A program made the position numbers and the translations under genes. Shown here piece by piece: positions 47,787-60,100 of a DNA stretch of 64,000 nucleotides. Every line of letters begins with the position of its first letter. Positions within the stretch are counted from its first letter, which is position 1. Under the pieces are notes generated by a model. That model did not search any database, was not told the origin of the DNA, and was given only the letters and a program-made list of their open reading frames with translations. The DNA comes from Trissonchulus latispiculum (lineage: Eukaryota; Nematoda; Enoplea; Enoplida; Ironidae), in the NCBI GenBank assembly GCA_030248195.1, contig JASAND010030871.1:35467-99466 (forward strand). The letters run 5' to 3'.

Positions 47787-50700
47787 ATGTTTGTATTTGT
47801 GCTTGGTGCTTTCATTGCTCTGGCGTCCACAGCCTCAGGTGAATGCTGCACACCTTTGTTATAGATATCAACGTTGCTGTCATAAGATTCAACTGATTTC
47901 TATGTTGGACATTGCCTTGAATTAGCTCAATCAGTAGAGTTTCGGTCGGTGCACTAAACCAATGGCTGTGGGTTCGACCAGAGCTGGACGCGGGACGCGG
48001 GAGCCCTCGGGACGGGACGGGATGGGATGACAACCTTCGTCCCGCGGGATCCCTGGTTCGACCCTTACCCCAGTTCCTAATTTTTCGGATCTAAAGTGGT
48101 GTAGTGACACATCTTAGTTGCATTCGGTCTTTCCTTTGGGAAGTAAACAGTAAATATCTGTACATAGTGTAGTGCCCGTTGCCACTAGTGTCTTAGATTG
48201 CATTCATGTGCTAGTCCAAAGGGCCATATATAGCCATAGTGGAGTACAAAGCAATATTGTAGCAACATCGCTTGCAGTAAACCATAAGAGTGCTGGTGCG
48301 TATACATGCAGTCTCGAAATTTTCTGAGTCCTCTAAAACATTGATGGAGACTTGTATTAATGTAGTTGTTCCGCGCAACGTACTCCTACCGTTCACCTAT
48401 ATCACCAACAACAATACTTATTTAATAGCACTGATTCAGACACCTTAAAGTCTTTCTGATTCTTAACCACGGTTCCTAGTCTCAACTTCTGTTGCTTGCT
48501 TTCAGCTCTGGTCCAGTGCGACAGTGGAAGACCCCCGCCGAAAGGAGTTACTGATCTAGCAAAGGATACGGATGACTTTGCCATAAAGCTATACCAGAAG
48601 GCTTTGGAACATCAACCCAATGACAACATTTTCCTGTCCCCAGCATCCATTTCAATTGCCATTGGTATGCTCTACGAGGGCGCCGCTGGTACCACTGGCC
48701 AACAAATAAAGGTGTAGTAGAAGCATTTTGATTTGAGGAAATAGACGAGCAAACTGTCATTGATTTAATAAATTACAAATATTAACTGATCAGTTATTAG
48801 AGCGATAAAATATTAAATTAATCATGCAATGAGCTGTGTTAATTCAGTAAGTGGAAAGCATGTATTTATCGGTATTTGCATGGCTCTGCATTTATAAAAA
48901 TTTACTTTTTGGGTACAAACCGTTGCTGTTGTCTAACTATTGGCCGACCATGGCTGGTTGGAAGTCAGTTTTATGCGTCAGTTTATGTTGGGACTTATGC
49001 GTCAACTTTACTAAACCTAGCATAAAGTTGTATTCTATCAAATGCTTCGCTGCAACTTTTAATAATTCTATTTTAATTTTGTAGTTCATACTGGAGTAGC
49101 CATTGGCCTGATTAAAAACTTGTTTAAAGTTCAGATGTTTAGGAATCCTGTCATTATTTGTGAGATTAAAAGTTGCATTGCTATAATATAATACATTCTC
49201 TTATGGCCTTTTTAATTTAATAGAGTTTTTTAATAGAGGCTATCTGATTTCTGCTAATATTTTGCAATGGTTTGAGTGACGTCCAATTTTCTCCCCCCCC
49301 CAATGTCGTAGGTACAATTTCTGACGTTATGAAGCAAGAAATTACACTATCCCGAACATATGCAGGACCCAAGACAACCCAGGACTACATCCACAGAAAA
49401 TTGTAGAAAATGTAACGCTGTGGAAAACTACATTTCCGTGGTACCGCTATGTAGCTGCACAGAAATGTAGTAATTTTTATGCAACTCAAATGCTTTATTT
49501 ACACTACAGTGTAGACAATGTAGTTTTATGGAACAGGCCCTTGGAAAATGCTTATCCGTAAATTGTAACCAACTTAATGTGGCTGGAGGTTTCTGCTACC
49601 AACACATTTCGGGTCTTTCCCATTAGCCCCCCCCCTCCACAGCTCCGAAGAAGTACCGAAGGAGCACAATTTAACGGATTGACTTGCAATTTGGTAGGGG
49701 TAGGTTTTCCTGCCTGCTGATTTCAAAAATGAAAAAATCTTAAAGTTGTAACAAATTTTTAAAAATTTTTAAATTTTAGTTGGTAAGGGGTGACCCAGGA
49801 GATAAAACATTTTTTTGTCCATGATTATGCTAAAAACTTGCATACAGGGGCTTTCTGGGGCGCTGATCACGAATCTGAAATCCGTTTTTCGATTCAGTCT
49901 CTAGTTAGCTTAATTTAAGCTAAAGTTGTAAGCTTAAGATGTAACCATATCCTTATATTTTTTCAGGATTTAACTTTTCCGTCCGTGGCAGCATCTCCAT
50001 TTCCGTACCACTATACTTGTCTGCTGAAACTGTTGAATGATGCCCAGAGAAAATTTGAACTGGAAACAGCAAATGGAGTCTTCTTTGATGAAAATATTAC
50101 TCCTGCTCAGTCGTTCATTGATCGAGTAACTTCTGACTTCAGAGCTAAGGTACCTCCACATGTAAACCTAAATCTATCTTAACTAAAATAATTCATTCAA
50201 GTAATAATAATAATATTAATTATTATTATCATCATTATTGTTGTTGTTGTTGTTGTTGTTATTGTTGCTGTTGTTTAATAACTAATAAGTAATAAGTTTC
50301 ATTATTAATGGTGCATGTTCAAAGTATAGCTTTGTCTTTGCCTGTTTACATGTTTTGTAGGTTATTCTTACTTATAATAATTACTTGAACACTTTAAACT
50401 TTAAATTTGATTTGTAATGAGCTGAACACAGTACTTCGTTTGCTTAACACTTTTGCATCCTTGTTTATACCCTTAACATTTATTCAGCAATGCTAAAGCG
50501 TGAAACGGTTAACATGTTGATAGTTTAGGTTGAACCAAAGCCATTCAGAACCCAAGTACAGCAGGTCATACAAGAGATCAATGCGTGGGTGGAAGAAAAG
50601 ACTAGAAATAAAATCAAAGATCTTGTAAACTCTTACAATGTTAATGAAGATACTCAAATGGTTCTGATTAATGCCATCTACTTCAAAGGCACATGGAATA

Positions 50701-53700
50701 CTACGTTCGAGTGAGTATTTTTTGCTTATTAATTTAAATCTTGCATAATAGATAAAATGTAGATCAACATATGCAAAGCGAGATTTTGATCAGAAACATT
50801 ACTCTCAGGACTCTATATTGCTAGAAAGCTGTAAACAGATATCTCTAGAAATAAATTAAAACTTTCAACCATAATTGTCAGCTAATAAACATATAGCTCA
50901 GTTCTAAGTTTTTGCTAACCTTTGTTCAAATTAGATTCTAGCAAAATTATTCTAAAGCGTTTAAGCAAATATTGGACTTCAGTGTCATTAAACATTTTGT
51001 TTTAAGCCGACTTTTGCGAAAAGTTTCGCGAAACTGAAGCTAATCTGTTTCTATCATCTGAGAAATAACAGTACTAAGCAAAATAATAACCACAGTCTCT
51101 TTAAAACAGACGTAAAATACTTCTAGTAAATTTCAACTTATCCGAAATATAATAGTACCGCAAGCGTCAAAACAATACATTTGCGGTGTTGCACAGCTTT
51201 ATAAAGATTCAGTCTCAGTAAATGTGATTAGATTTAAGCAAATCTTAATTCAATCACATCAAATTCACAGAACACGATGCTAACAATTTATTTGGTTTGC
51301 CACTCTAAACTTCATACCGCAAACGGTTTTCGAGTTTCTATTGAAAACAATTTGACAGCATTCGAGACAATTTTCCTTTAAAATCTTATCTGGTTTGGGA
51401 CTTGTTACGCATGCTTCAAAGGTAACAGAAGACTCGTATAAGTAAATTTTTGGCACAGATAATTTCAAAACAAAACTTGTCGCCTATACGAAATAGTTCA
51501 ATCTAAAAGATCTCGCAATATTAAAAATATCTCAAAACCCAGGACGGTCTTAAGACGGTGTATTTTTATGTTTTCAACCATTGTGATTTCCAATTCTTGG
51601 ACTTGCAAAGTGGTCTGTACACTATTTCAAAGTTTATAATAATTAAGTTTTTATTTTTCAAATTTTTTTAGTTTTATAATTCACATCATTTTACGAAACT
51701 AGCGAAATAGATTTATTTCTACAAACCAGCGAAATACAGACTTCCGACTTGACGCCAAAGCCTCAGAATCGACAAAATTTTTCTGCCCTACTACATGGAG
51801 GACGACGTGGACCGATGGACCATGTTTTTGGATGAAAACAAGCGGATCTTAATCCTCAGGAAAATCAAGATCAAAATCAATCAATACAGACAAGCCATAG
51901 TTCAATAGAATTAGAACCTTAGCAAGACAATGCAATTAATATTTGAGAGTCAAAAATCCATTATGATCACAGGTTAACGCGAGGGGGGTCTGGGGGGTCC
52001 AAGCCCCCTACCAACCCGAACAAGGTACAAGCACTACCGCGAAAACGTGGCCAAGGGGTAAGCAAAAATAGCAAAATTAGTTTTGCGACTGCAATTCTAT
52101 TACATTTCCGGCTCGCCGGAATTTTTAGCTAAAATCTTTAATTTTTCGTGAAAATGAAGTAAAATTTTGAAATTTTTCCGCAAATTGAAGATTTTATTGC
52201 AAGTTTAATAAAAAAGGTAAATTTTAATAATTTTAGCGTGAACTTTTCGAAAAATTTCACAAATTTATTTTTTAGGTGCAAGCCCCCCCTGAAAATTTTA
52301 GTTCAAGGCAGAAGCCCCCACAAAATTTTTTGGGGACAAGCACACCCCCAACCAGAACCCGATCCTATGTTAATGTATGATTATGATTAAGACATATATG
52401 CAGTAAAACGTACAACTTATGTGTGATAAACAAAGCATAAATAAGTGGAAACATTTTTGCTGTCATAAACGTATGAAGTTCTGTTGATAAATTTGTTTAT
52501 CACTTTTGTAGCGAAGAGTTGACGCGTGCAGACTACCATTTCAATTCATTGACTGATGAACCAACCGAACCAACTGGTAGAGTAAAGCTGATGACAATGA
52601 ATTTGCCTGAGGAGAATGGTGACAAATATTTCACCTATGCAGAGGATCCAACTCTTAAAGTTCAGGTCATACAAAAGCTTTGATTCAAGACATTTTAATT
52701 CATTTAGTTCAAAATTTTTTCAAACATTGTAATGCATAAATTGTTTGCTTTTAAATGATTACGAGAAATTTGTTAATATAAACATAATGGGATCATCTCA
52801 AGGAATCCCCCTCTAAGCAAAATTGGTCAACTTCAACAGCATATTTCTAAAGACTGATACAACCTTAGCGCATAAGCCGCACGTCGTTGGAAAGCAAAGG
52901 ACGTGCTCTTTCCAGTCCTATAATTTACTTTGCTGTAGCTCTACGCTATAAACGTTTATTTCGAAAAGCTTGCCAAAAATTGACGTTTTGCTCGATTTTA
53001 GCTCACTTTGGAAGTGCACGTAATAGCAAAATAGCTTACAGAAATGGAAAGAGCACGTCCTCAGCTTTCCAACGATGTTTTAACACGTCCATATTTCCTT
53101 TCAGTAATTGTGACTAGCACTGCGTTATAGTCATCAAAGATCGTCGAATTTATCGGTTCTTTGTGGCTGCTTTCACGAATGTTTAAAATTGTATTAAAAT
53201 CTTCCAGTCAAGATTATGGTTCTTGTTTTGTGATTGGTAGGACAACTATAGTTTGTTTACTGTGGCCATCCACACCACTTCTACTGATAAAAAGGCATTG
53301 ACGGATTCTGTAGCTGGTTGGAGTTGCAGTTGCATATAACAAGCGAAAATGGGCACCCAAAATTAAATTGGTTTTTTTCTATTGCAGACTGTGTTGTGTA
53401 TTGGACAGTTTGATTTTAGGTATTGGGTATGCCCTATACGCAAAATGAACTCACGATGTATGTAATATTACCGACAGAGACTCAAGGTCTGACAACTGTG
53501 GAACAAAGACTAACAGGGGTCACTTTGAGATCTCTGCTTGACAAAACTCGTTATACGGATGTGGCCTATGTGGGCTTTCCGAAGTTTAAGGTTTGATAAC
53601 GCGCTTACAACAAATAACTAGGAGGAACTGTTTTGTATTACAGTGAATTATGTAAATGTGCAAGCACCACTGCCAATGTAGAAACTAAAGGCCAGTTCAC

Positions 53701-55583
53701 ACTAGGCAACTTTGGAGCAACCTCGTTGCCGCAACTTCAGTTGCCGCACGAAAAAGTAGCAGCAACTTGCACAAACAGTTAGTTCAACTATTTGAAGCAA
53801 CAACCAATCAAACGCAGGAATTCTAGCGCACATATTTTTATGATTTGAATCGACCAATCAACGTACTAGTCGCCGCTAGAAATCGCCCCAAGCGCGATTG
53901 CGGCAACTTGGTTGCGGCAACCTTTTTTCAGTTGCCACTACATTCACATTGGGCAACTTTGGAGCAACTTGGTTGAAGCAACCAAGTTGCTCCAACTAAG
54001 TAGCCCCAAAGTTGCTAGTGTGAACTGGCCTTAATATCAAGGTATACAGGTATACCCCCCTCTATTTGGTGGGGGGGGGGGGTGGCCGAAAGTGGTTCCC
54101 GTTGGCGGAGGGTCGCTGACAGAGGTCTCCGTTTTGGGGGGGGGATCGCTGAAAGAGGTCCCCATTTGGGGGGGATCGCTCAGCAGACTATGTTTAGCTC
54201 ATTCTGATTGACTGTTGGCGCCCCCCCCCAAACGTTGACCCTTTTTGAAAATAAGCTGTAACTACCGTAATCCTTCGCTAGACCCTCCCAAATGGAGGGT
54301 GGTTTTTGCAATCTGATTGGCTGTTGGCTACCCCCCCCACCAAACGGAGGGGGGTATGCGCTGTTGATTTGGTCGACCCCACCCAAACGGGGAAACATTA
54401 GCGTATCGTGGTCGGAGCACCGTTACGCAATGCCAAGAAGAGTAGCCCTCTAGTGGCTTACTCTTCCTCTATGATATAGGGAATTAATTATGGACTCTTG
54501 CTGATATGCTAAATTAATGCACATTACTTTTTTGAATCCTACCATTCCTGAAAACACAATTTGAGGCACAACACATTGTGAATTTCGTCAAAAACCCCTA
54601 CTGTTAAAATTCCTGTGAATCGTTCTATTAACTACCGGCAAACTGTCCGGTATCTACCGGTAATTAAAAGGCGAATCTGATCGCAGGCTAAACTGGGTGC
54701 AACTCTAATCAAGAAATGAAAGACCTACCTAATTAACTAATCCTACCCTAATAAAATATCGAAGGCATCATAGAATTTACTGTAGACTTACACTTTAATT
54801 AGGCAAAGACTGGAATAACAATAATCACTGCAAATACAATATGAAGATACTAAGCCCGCAGGCCGACCACACTCTATCAAAGATACACTAATACTGACTA
54901 ATTGATTAATTTGGCTAATTAACGAAAGTATCAAAACCGTGGTTTCTACACGGTAGTGATGAAGAAATCATTCGAAAGAATAGTGAAACACACTTCGCGT
55001 AGCGAGTATTTAACAGTTCCATTGCATTGTATGTAACACATCAATTAAATGTTTGCTGCTTTTGATGCACATCATTTCCCGAAACATTATCGAACGAAAG
55101 TATATGTTAACTGTTAATGCAGACGCACATAAAATTAAATTATTAGATTATTAATTAATTAATTATTAATTAGATTAAATTTGGCTTGAAATGCTTTTGA
55201 CCAAATTGGTTACTGATCTGGAGCAAAATTTTAAAATTTTAAAAACTTAAAAGTCCTAAAGTTTGCGAAGGAGGATTAAAGAGAACCATTTTCATCTCTG
55301 ATTATAAACATCCGTATAAAATTTCAAGCTTTCACACTGCAAACGCAGTTCAATTTAGGTTGAACATGAAATTCCTCTCAAAAGGATTCTTCAGCAATTG
55401 GGAATCACCGCAATGTTCACTCCAGGCGAAGCTGACTTCACCCAAATGCTGCCTGATGACAATTTGGCTGTTTCTGATGCAGTTCACAAAGGATTCATTG
55501 AGGTAACCTTTGTAGTTGTATTGTGTACAATGTTTACATTGCACCTTCGGATGAGATCATCACGTTGTGATGTCTAATGCAGC

Positions 55584-55651
<68 letters not shown>

Positions 55652-56569
55652 TGAATGTTTGCTCCATGTTTAAGAACACAATATAGTGTATACAGTTATT
55701 TCCCTGGGTGTAATTTTTTATGTGATTGTTTTGGTGAGTCTTAAAGCCAGAATTTTTGAAAATTTGATTATTATGATCATTATAGAACCCTGAAAATAAG
55801 CTGTCGTTACTTTTTCTTTTGTGCCGAACGATAGACAAAAATACAGAAATATGTACGGCTGTACTCTTCGCATAATAAGCATTCGTTTGTAGGCAATTTG
55901 ATTCAAGCTTTTACTTCCTACTGCAACCACTTGTCTCAGAAACAGCGAATTCGCCACATGTTAAAAGTTCTTACATTCGTATAAAGTCACCAAAAAAGCC
56001 GAATTATTGCCACATGTTAGTCCAACAGTGTAGTAAAAATACTTCAAGATTAAACATCGTAGATTCTAACTGTGCGAGTGAAAATTACCAGAATTTTGCA
56101 TATATAGCCAGATTTGATGTTAAATAATGGCTACTGAGACTAGAGCTTTAAGTAGGATGTGATGTCTTGGGAGAATGCTGTTCTATCAATGATGTTCGAA
56201 GGTTGAAATTAATCATGGCGAATTGGCTTGTCATTTTCCAATTTCCGACTGTTTCGCGAAGCAATTTTTTACCAAATTTAATGCAATTCTCCCCTAAAGT
56301 TTTCTGTTCCTTCACTTACTGCTAGGAGATGTTCGTATTTTTTATATTATACATATTTTATATATATTTTTATTTATTTTTAGGTAAACGAAGAGGGCAC
56401 GGAAGCCGCAGCTGCAACGGCGTTCATGGTCGTAAAGGCGTCCGCGGAAATCAACCCTCGACCGCAATTTCTTGCCGATCATCCGTTCCTTTACGTTATT
56501 CAGCACAATCCCACCAAAACGATCCTGTTCATGGGACGCCATGTCAAACCAACTCAGACAGAAGAATAA
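47787..56569 (+). CDS. Secreted inhibitory-type serpin
   Basis: Eight coding exons, 425 residues: 47787-47838, 48506-48711, 49967-50149, 50529-50710, 52512-52665, 53420-53590, 55359-55502, 56384-56569. All introns are GT-AG and every join keeps frame. The first exon is a signal peptide, [17 protein letters not shown]. Family marks are [31 protein letters not shown], and a C-terminal [20 protein letters not shown]. The reactive-loop hinge [11 protein letters not shown] has the small residues needed for loop insertion, so it should inhibit proteases by the suicide mechanism. Counting from the hinge, Ala-Ser (in VVKAS) is P1-P1', with Lys at P2. A one-residue shift would make Lys the P1, so elastase-like and trypsin-like targets are both possible. 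The introns carry several transposons and microsatellites. Length is normal for a serpin. Confidence 0.95.
47930..48150 (+). repeat. tRNA-derived SINE, second family, copy 2, with a mini-element inside
   Basis: The head is GAATTAGCTCAATCAGTAGA, the B box is GGGTTCGACC, and the tail 'atttttcggatctaaagtgg' is shared with 34384-34510. The B box is duplicated (47971-47979 and 48055-48063) around a 75-bp G-rich insert, 47980-48054. It lies in the first intron of the serpin. Confidence 0.6.
47980..48054. mobile_element. 75-bp GC-rich mini-element with 8-9-bp duplication
   Basis: GGTTCGACC directly repeats on both sides. The insert has inverted ends (AGAGCTGGACGCGGGACG; reverse of the right side: CAGGGATCCCGCGGGACG). 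The 8-bp duplication and CAG(A/G)G-like termini resemble a very small hAT-type MITE. Confidence 0.55.
49790..49935 (+). repeat. Dispersed repeat, copy 3
   Basis: Contains 'gctgatcacgaatctgaaat', then 'ccgtttttcgattcag' and 'ttagct..aatttaagct', matching 5215-5350 and 1850-1945. It ends 30 bp before serpin exon 3. Confidence 0.5.
50201..50275. repeat. Compound TAA/TTA/TTG microsatellite
   Basis: Located in the serpin intron after exon 3. Confidence 0.85.
51960..52385. repeat. Inverted partner of the 47080-47530 repeat
   Basis: Within the serpin intron between exons 4 and 5. Matches 47080-47530 on the opposite strand. Confidence 0.6.
52880..53080. mobile_element. Small foldback in serpin intron
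   Basis: The arm 'cgttggaaagcaaaggacgtg' (ending 'ctctttcc') is repeated inverted at 53042-53076. Non-coding, and no clear target duplication. Confidence 0.5.
53689..54031. mobile_element. 343-bp MITE with TAA duplication (Harbinger/Tourist-like)
   Basis: TAA at 53686-53688 and 54032-54034 flank inverted ends AGGCCAGTTCACACTAG; the match continues with CAACTTTGG/CCAAAGTTG. The inside is a series of GCAACTTGGTTGC words in both orientations. It sits in the intron between serpin exons 6 and 7. The TAA duplication and GGCCAGTTCACAC ends fit PIF/Harbinger MITEs. Confidence 0.75.
54047..54362. mobile_element. Foldback with polyG/polyC ends
   Basis: The left end TATACCCCCCTCTATTTGG followed by a 13-G run mirrors the right end (reverse: CATACCCCCCTCCGTTTGG, then an 8-G run). 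The core has repeated 'gatcgctgaaagaggtcccc' units. It lies directly beside the previous MITE in the same serpin intron. Confidence 0.6.
55584..55651. repeat. (AAC)n microsatellite
   Basis: About 22 AAC units in the last serpin intron. The polyleucine frame on the other strand is a shadow. Confidence 0.95.
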
Positions 56570-56656
56570 CTTCTAGATGGCTAAAAGTCTGTTATTGAAC
56601 AGTATTCATGGTTTGATTGACAAGGAAATACAGAATTGCAGATTGACCGACAAACT

Positions 56657-56676
56657 AATAAATCGTAAAAAATAAA
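56657..56676 (+). terminator. Two AATAAA poly(A) signals for the serpin
   Basis: AATAAA at 56657-56662 and 56671-56676, about 90-105 nt after the stop codon. Confidence 0.7.
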
Positions 56677-57163
56677 TATTTTTTAGAATTTTGTATGTTT
56701 ATTTGTGTCACCAAAGCTGAAAACATTAACTCCCGTGTTCAGAAACAGCGAGATTAATATGTTGCAACTCAATCACCCACAAAAACTGAATTAATGTAGT
56801 TAATAAATTGATTAATGTAGTTAATTCATTGATTAATGTAGTTATTTATAAACATTGCAGTATATGCAGCTAAATGCATCCATCGCGATCAGATATAAAC
56901 TGCATTTGTTTCAACACTTGCACTCTTTTCATAGGGTTGTGGAAGACGAAATATATGGAAAATATGAACATTTTTTGAAAGTAAATAAAATTAAAATTCT
57001 CTTTCCAGTTAAAGCGGAAGTTAAAAGATTTTAATTTTGCTTTACCACCTTAAATATGTGTGCGAAAATGTCATATTAATATCTTTAACAGAAGACTCTT
57101 ATTTTCTTGGAAGTACAACCGTTTTACTTAGAATAAAACAGTACGTAACTGTACACGAGCATT

Positions 57164-57169
57164 TTTATT
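57164..57169 (-). terminator. Candidate AATAAA for the cuticlin gene
   Basis: On the minus strand AATAAA begins 7 nt after the TGA stop. This would give a very short 3' UTR; other signals may exist further on. Confidence 0.45.
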
Positions 57170-57176
57170 ACAAGAG

Positions 57177-60100
57177 TCATCTAAACCGAGAACAAATGTA
57201 TTGCGGTTTGCATAAACTGAGACTGAGACACAACGACAGTACAGCTGCCAAGGATACAGTTATGGAAATGGTGATTGCCGTAGGCAGATCAATAAAGCAA
57301 TGACCAAACTGATCAATTGATCTCCGGAAATCATCTTTAGATTGATTTAAGTCTAATCCAAGGTTGCCTGACCCGGTTGCAAAGAGAGTGTCAACGCTCG
57401 TCAAAACGTCAATGTTAATTCTTTCACCCTTCATCCTTTCAAACGTTGACGCTTCACGCTTTTGACGCAAAGGATCTGAACACTGTGGTAGGGGACAGGG
57501 ATCTTCGGGTTCCTAAAAATAATATTTCAATTTCAGTTTCAGTTTCAGTTCAGGTGACAGCTAGCGCAGCAGAATGTCTGAAGTATATTTGGTGAAAATA
57601 TTTGGTAAGAACATGGAATTCAGCAATACAAGACATAAATTCATAAAGAAATAATGAAAAATGCCTGCCTGCTATCACTAAGGCAAAAGCCTTAATCTTA
57701 ACAGTAGAGAGAGCCACCTGCTCGGACTAAGGCTTGTGCCTTAGTGACTGCAGGCAGGCGTTTTTCATTATTTCTTCTATGCCTTGTATCCTTCGTGGAT
57801 CCGCCTGCTGGCCCGCGTTTACCTCATTTTCTTGATGCAAAACATAAATTCAGTGATATCATATTAGACACATTTCCATTTTAATAGTGACATCCCCTAA
57901 TCCAAATCCATCCGCGAAAATGTAAACTACTGATGGGACGCGAACCGGTGACCTTTTGCTTTAGACACAGTTGGAGTCGCAGGAAACGTATGAGCTTCTC
58001 TATGGAATGCAACTGAAACTGAAACTGAAATTGGAGCAGCCTAACGACAACTTTAATTGTGATGGTGATCTGACACTGGAAGAAGAGTTGAGACCGGTCG
58101 GCGTATTTGAAGACATGGGCCTCCTGCCCTGCCATCAGATCTGTGAGATGCTCCAGATTCTGAAGTCTCCCTCGATCTTCGATCTCCCTGAAGCATAAAT
58201 TAGGTTCAAGTCAAAGAAAGGCTGGCGTTCTCTAAGTTTGTTTGTAAGCGTGTCCAAAAGTCCGCCTTTAGTCATGTTAACACTCGGCTAACAACGCTAA
58301 GCTGCAAAATATTTTGGCATAAGATTGGCCAATCAGATGCGTTTCAATTCAAACGTATATAAACACAAGGTCAACAAGATAACCGACGTTAATATGCCGC
58401 TGCAAGCATAAACTGTAACCATATTCTATTCGCGGTTTTTACTCTACTCTGCCGATTATAAACTCTTGGTAGTACTTACAGCGCCGTCATCAGCGCCGTT
58501 TTTGTACCAACATGAATGTCGATAAGATGACCTAAAGCGTGAAACTCAAAAAAGAAATCAGCTTTGTCGTTCACGAATAAATTTAGAATAAACAGTTTAG
58601 ATTTTATCGAATATTTACTAATTTATATACGCCGTAGCGCTAAGTTTCGAAAATAGTGCGCTTCCGCGCCACACTGCTGCGCTGTTAAGCAGCTCAAAAC
58701 TGCCATCCAATAAATAATATCCCTCATAGCTGATGTGTTCGGTGACATATACAATATTTCGCTCCATTTCTTATCATATGGTCTGGACAGTAACTATTGC
58801 CTTCGTCATCCTGCATTAACATGTTGCTGGGAACCCTCATATTACCAGCCTGAATTACTTTTATATGGTTTGCCCTTTGCATTAACCAAGATTAAATTAA
58901 GTTCTACTGGAAAATATCCTTAGCCTTGTCAACATTAGCCTTTTTCATGATGTTGGAAATAAGGACCGTTGTTTGATCTCAGCAATAGAGGAGGACTGCA
59001 ACCCCAGTCGAAACAGGACCGCCTTGTGACATAGCAGATAGTACCCTGTTGACTTGGTGTTAGTTCCTTCAGGTTGTAAGCAGCTCGCTCGGAAAAGCAA
59101 ATTATCTATGTCCGACGCTGGTGTGACTTAGGCTGCTGAATCAACACAGTTACCTCTAAAGGGATATCTCCTAACTTTTGAACACTAATGCATGCAACAG
59201 CAACAAATGCAATAGCCATAACTAAAATTTTACCTGTATGGAGCTCTATTAACAGATAGGAAAGTAAGCTAACAAAACTGGTTATTTTATCTATGTATAT
59301 TAATTATATTAGGTGTTGCAAGCGCCAGAAACATTTCCATATAACTTGTGTTAAATGCCTACCTCAGCTGTCTGGACCTAAGGTGGAATCTAGAGGCGGT
59401 ACGACTGCAGGTAATTCAACCGGGCCTAATCTAAGAAATTACTCTAATTCCTACCTACCTAAAGAATATCTAAAAGTTACCAAGTCGTAATAATCATCAA
59501 AGGCATCCAGCTATCCAACTATCAGTCGTGGTGGCGTAACAATATATTTTAATATAAAATAACACAATCCCCAACCGTTTCGGAATAGAATCGAACAACA
59601 ACTGAATACAAGATCAGATCTAAGCTGATCAATTTAGCTAACAGACTAAAGGTTGCACACATTGTAACAGTAGAGAGAGCCACCTGCTCGGACTAAGGCT
59701 TGTGCCTTAGTGACTGCAGGCAGGCGTTTTTCATTATTTCTTCTATGCCTTGTATCCTTCGTGGATCCGCCTGCTGGCCCGCGTTTACCTCATTTTCTTG
59801 ATGCAAAACATAAATTCAGTGATATCATATTAGACACATTTCCATTTTAATAGTGACATCCCCTAATCTAAATCCATCCGCGAAAATTTAAACTACTTAT
59901 GGGACGCGAACCGGTGACCTTTTGCTTTAGACACAGTTGGAGTCGCAGGAAACGTATGAGCTTCTCTATGGAATGAAACTGAAACTGAAACTGAAATTGG
60001 AGCAGCCTAACGACAACCTTAATTGTGATGGTGATCTGACACTGGAAGAATAGTTGAGGCCGGTCGGCGTATTTGAAGACATGGGCCTCCTGCCCTGCCA

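Larger units (their letters stand above)
57699..59664. repeat. Tandem segmental duplication, unit 1
   Basis: About 1966 bp, directly repeated as unit 2 with very high identity. In order it contains: a damaged ZP exon, a MITE fragment (CAGATGCGTTT motif, 58320), a degenerate copy of the 46-kb locus (about 58590-59230) and a truncated LTR. Its left end is bordered by an inverted fragment ('aatgcctgcctgc', 57660-57690). Confidence 0.9.

Noticed and set aside
55560..55838. Frame encoding a polyleucine stretch on the minus strand
   Set aside because: It is the shadow of the (AAC)n microsatellite in a serpin intron.
57971..58198. Plus-strand 75-codon frame over the ZP exon
   Set aside because: Antisense shadow: the minus strand carries unmistakable cuticlin sequence.
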